Shown: positions 6,262 through 7,931 of the stretch, piece after piece | Numbering within the stretch: the first letter of the stretch is position 1 | Layout: each line of letters starts with the position of its first letter | Assembly: GCA_964628285.1 (NCBI GenBank) | Contig: CAZVNP010000085.1 | Location: 1-7,931 of the forward strand | DNA from: JAPLDP01 sp964628285 | GTDB taxonomy: Bacteria > Bacteroidota > Bacteroidia > Bacteroidales > JAGONC01 | Length of the DNA stretch: 7,931 nucleotides | Reading direction: 5' to 3' | Program-made: the position numbers and the translations under genes | The notes under the pieces: generated by a model | What the model was told of the DNA's origin: nothing | Databases searched by the model: none | Seen by the model: the letters and a program-made list of their open reading frames with translations, nothing else

Positions 6262-6975
6262 TTATTTGTCACGTCTGAACCGTAATTTTTCCTGGGGTAT
6301 CATTTTCTCCGTCGCATATTGAAAGATCAACCGTGCGGCGCTGTTTCTCCATTTCATGAGGAAGGCTTCCGTGTCGTCTTTCCTGATCTTCCAGGCTTCT
6401 CTCAGGAACCATCCCAGACCCTGATGCACCTCACGCTCGGTGTCCATCATCATCGGATCGATAAAGTTGAAGTAGGGTTGATAATCCGTGCCTCTCTTCA
6501 GCAGCTTGATCATTGTCACGGGCACGGCACGCCGCTGGAATTTGTTAGCAGCCGTGCGCCACGGAATGAAAGCATTAAGATCGATGATATTCCTGTCGAG
6601 AAAGGGAAAGAGCAGCTCTCCGCATATCACGTCGCAGTGTGCCCAGTTTTTGATCCCGAGTTCAAACCAGTGACCTATCTCGTCAAAGGTGCCCGGCGTG
6701 AACAGTTTATTAAATGGCTTTAACAGCAGAACGGCGAAGATGGTCTCCTCATAGTTGCATGTCGCCACAAGCAGCCGTGCGGTCTGGAGGACCAGATCGG
6801 GTCCGGTGCTTTTATCCTTCAGGATGGCACCGGCTTTAGTGTGAAGAAGCTCTGTCGTCAGACCATAGGCATCATAACCTTCCTTAAAGTAACGTGAATA
6901 TTTTCTGACGATGGATTTATCGGCGTTGGCGAGGCAATAATTCTTAATGTCGCCGTAAAGTTGTTCAGGTGTCAT
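6262..6975 (-). CDS. AlkD-like DNA alkylation repair protein
   Basis: A 237-residue all-helical HEAT-like-repeat protein of the DNA alkylation repair (AlkC/AlkD, PF08713) family. Members are DNA glycosylases that excise bulky or cationic alkylated bases such as N3-methyladenine and N7-methylguanine without flipping the base. Landmarks: WFELGIKNWAHCDVICGELL (103-122), WRTAANKFQRRAVPV (139-153) and HQGLGWFLREAWK (184-196). Trp111, Asp115 and Trp189 sit where Bacillus cereus AlkD has catalytic Trp109, Asp113 and Trp187, so activity looks plausible; this alignment was made by eye. Length matches AlkD. Start ATG at 6975; no Shine-Dalgarno is evident. It follows the racemase stop by 21 bases and precedes the methyltransferase, so it is likely co-transcribed. 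A methylated-base repair enzyme beside a methyltransferase is suggestive, but no functional link is shown. Confidence 0.88.
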   Translation of the reverse strand: MTPEQLYGDIKNYCLANADKSIVRKYSRYFKEGYDAYGLTTELLHTKAGAILKDKSTGPDLVLQTARLLVATCNYEETIFAVLLLKPFNKLFTPGTFDEIGHWFELGIKNWAHCDVICGELLFPFLDRNIIDLNAFIPWRTAANKFQRRAVPVTMIKLLKRGTDYQPYFNFIDPMMMDTEREVHQGLGWFLREAWKIRKDDTEAFLMKWRNSAARLIFQYATEKMIPQEKLRFRRDK

Positions 6976-6996
6976 ATAGTACCGGTTGATTGGCTG

Positions 6997-7695
6997 TTAT
7001 TCATTGTCACTGAGAATGAAATTCACTGCAGCCGCAACATGTATCTTCAGCGTGTCGAATACAGGGATATCCGTGTCGTCCTGACTGATGATGAGGGGTA
7101 TTTCAGTGCATCCCAATACAATTCCCCCTGCGCCCTGCCGTTTTAATTTATTGAGAATAGACAGAAACCGCATCTTCGTCTCCTCCAGAAAAATTCCCTT
7201 CAGAAGTTCGGTTTCGATGGCGTTCTGAATAAAATCGCGGTCATCGGTTTCGGGGACGATGGTTGTTATCCCTGCTCCATTGAGTTTTGATTTATAAAAA
7301 TCCAGTTCCATGGTTTGTTTGGTTCCCAGCAATCCAATACAGGTAATATGATGGAGTGATATCTCACTTGCCGTGGCTGTGGCGATATGAATCAACGGTA
7401 CGGTGATCAGTTTTTCCAGCTCGACGGCAAAACGGTGCATCGTGTTGGCGCACAAGATGAGGCCGTCAACACCCGCCATGATTAACCTGACAGCCGCATC
7501 ACGGACCATCAGGAAGATCTGATCCGGTTTATTTTGCTTATTAAAAGCATCGATGTCCCCATAGTTCAGCGAGTAAAGAATGCACCGTGCAAACTGCAAC
7601 CCACCAAGGTATTGGTTGACCTGCCGGTTGATCAGACTGTAATATTCGACGGTGGATATCCAGCCCGTGCCGCCGATCATACCGAGAGTTTTCAT
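6997..7695 (-). CDS. Aspartate/glutamate racemase family protein
   Basis: A 232-residue cytosolic enzyme of the cofactor-independent Asp/Glu racemase superfamily, closest in pattern to aspartate/YgeA-type amino-acid racemases that interconvert L and D forms through two catalytic cysteines. Both are present: Cys82 in LILCANTMH and Cys196 in GIVLGCTEIPLI. The N-terminus MKTLGMIGGTGWISTVEYY is the family opening strand and loop (GxIGGxxxxST). Length is normal. The substrate may be aspartate, glutamate or a wider set, and cannot be fixed from sequence. The start ATG at 7695 is supported by the family N-terminus; the ribosome site is weak. It is the first gene of the four-gene minus-strand cluster and has a putative -7 box 46 bases upstream. 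Confidence 0.9.
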   Translation of the reverse strand: MKTLGMIGGTGWISTVEYYSLINRQVNQYLGGLQFARCILYSLNYGDIDAFNKQNKPDQIFLMVRDAAVRLIMAGVDGLILCANTMHRFAVELEKLITVPLIHIATATASEISLHHITCIGLLGTKQTMELDFYKSKLNGAGITTIVPETDDRDFIQNAIETELLKGIFLEETKMRFLSILNKLKRQGAGGIVLGCTEIPLIISQDDTDIPVFDTLKIHVAAAVNFILSDNE

Positions 7696-7741
7696 GGATC
7701 TTTTTTGATTTGTTGAATAGTACGTATTTAGGACTGTCTTA

Positions 7742-7749
7742 CAAATATA
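7742..7749 (-). promoter_or_regulatory. Putative -7 promoter element for the racemase-led operon
   Basis: Minus-strand TATATTTG fits TAnnTTTG and lies 46 bases before the racemase ATG. Identical to the boxes ahead of the kinase and Cache genes. No convincing -33 TTG was seen upstream. Confidence 0.5.
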
Positions 7750-7931
7750 AGAAGGAATTTATGAATGGACGAGCCGGGTAAGAAACGTATTGTACATTCC
7801 CCCTAACTAAAAATAGTTTTCTAATGAGGATTATAATATTGAAACTCAGTAGATTACAGTGGGTTTAAAATCAGCTTTTTATCGAATTATTTAGTAATTA
7901 TAGTATTGACAGAATTTACAAGTAAAAAAGT
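7750..7931. other. AT-rich terminal spacer without a gene
   Basis: Only ORFs of about 12-14 codons occur here, none with a ribosome site. A small inverted repeat AACTA (7805-7809) and TAGTT (7814-7818) with four A residues between them is followed by two further T residues, but the 5-bp stem is too weak to call a terminator. Confidence 0.5.

Noticed and set aside
7805..7820. AACTA-AAAA-TAGTT hairpin followed by T residues
   Set aside because: Five-bp stem with one G-C pair in AT-rich DNA; chance is the simpler explanation.

Overview
The window looks like chromosomal DNA from a member of the Bacteroidota, possibly an anaerobic or uncultured lineage; I cannot name genus or species. The main indicators are TPR-type LytS/YehU sensor kinases, a lipoprotein with a Bacteroidota-style surface-export signature after its cysteine, a stand-alone methionine synthase activation protein, mostly weak or absent Shine-Dalgarno sequences, and repeated leader octamers TATATTTG that fit the Bacteroidota -7 promoter consensus TAnnTTTG. 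No tRNA, rRNA, CRISPR array, transposase or phage gene was seen.

Left part (1-2620), minus strand. A TPR-containing membrane histidine kinase runs 1752 to 31. It stops inside its ATPase domain, just after the N-box region, so the gene looks broken at its 3' end. Upstream of it, on the same strand, is a small Cache-domain lipoprotein (2620-2075). A gene-free gap of 322 bases lies between them and holds a putative kinase promoter and a small degenerate heptamer repeat.

Middle part (2801-5118), plus strand. This holds a stand-alone cobalamin-dependent methionine synthase activation-domain protein, a 12-helix MFS sugar-porter transporter, and a 47-codon small ORF with a good ribosome binding site. 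It ends in a perfect 7-bp tandem repeat (about 8.7 copies of CTGACGA, 5150-5210) that abuts the stop codon of the converging gene.

Right part (5210-7695), minus strand. A compact four-gene cluster reads, in transcription order: Asp/Glu racemase-family enzyme, AlkD-like DNA alkylation repair protein, class I SAM-dependent methyltransferase, and a small TPR protein with a C-terminal membrane anchor. Spacing is 21 and 21 bases, followed by a near or actual stop/start overlap, and a TATATTTG promoter-like box lies ahead of the racemase. The final 236 bases are AT-rich and contain no gene I can support.

Most genes belong to known families. The items most worth a second look are the severed kinase, the surface-lipoprotein Cache sensor without a signalling domain, the cysteine-tailed activation protein, the unrecognised 47-aa ORF, and the heptamer arrays. 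I did not find convincing evidence of a new multi-gene system.
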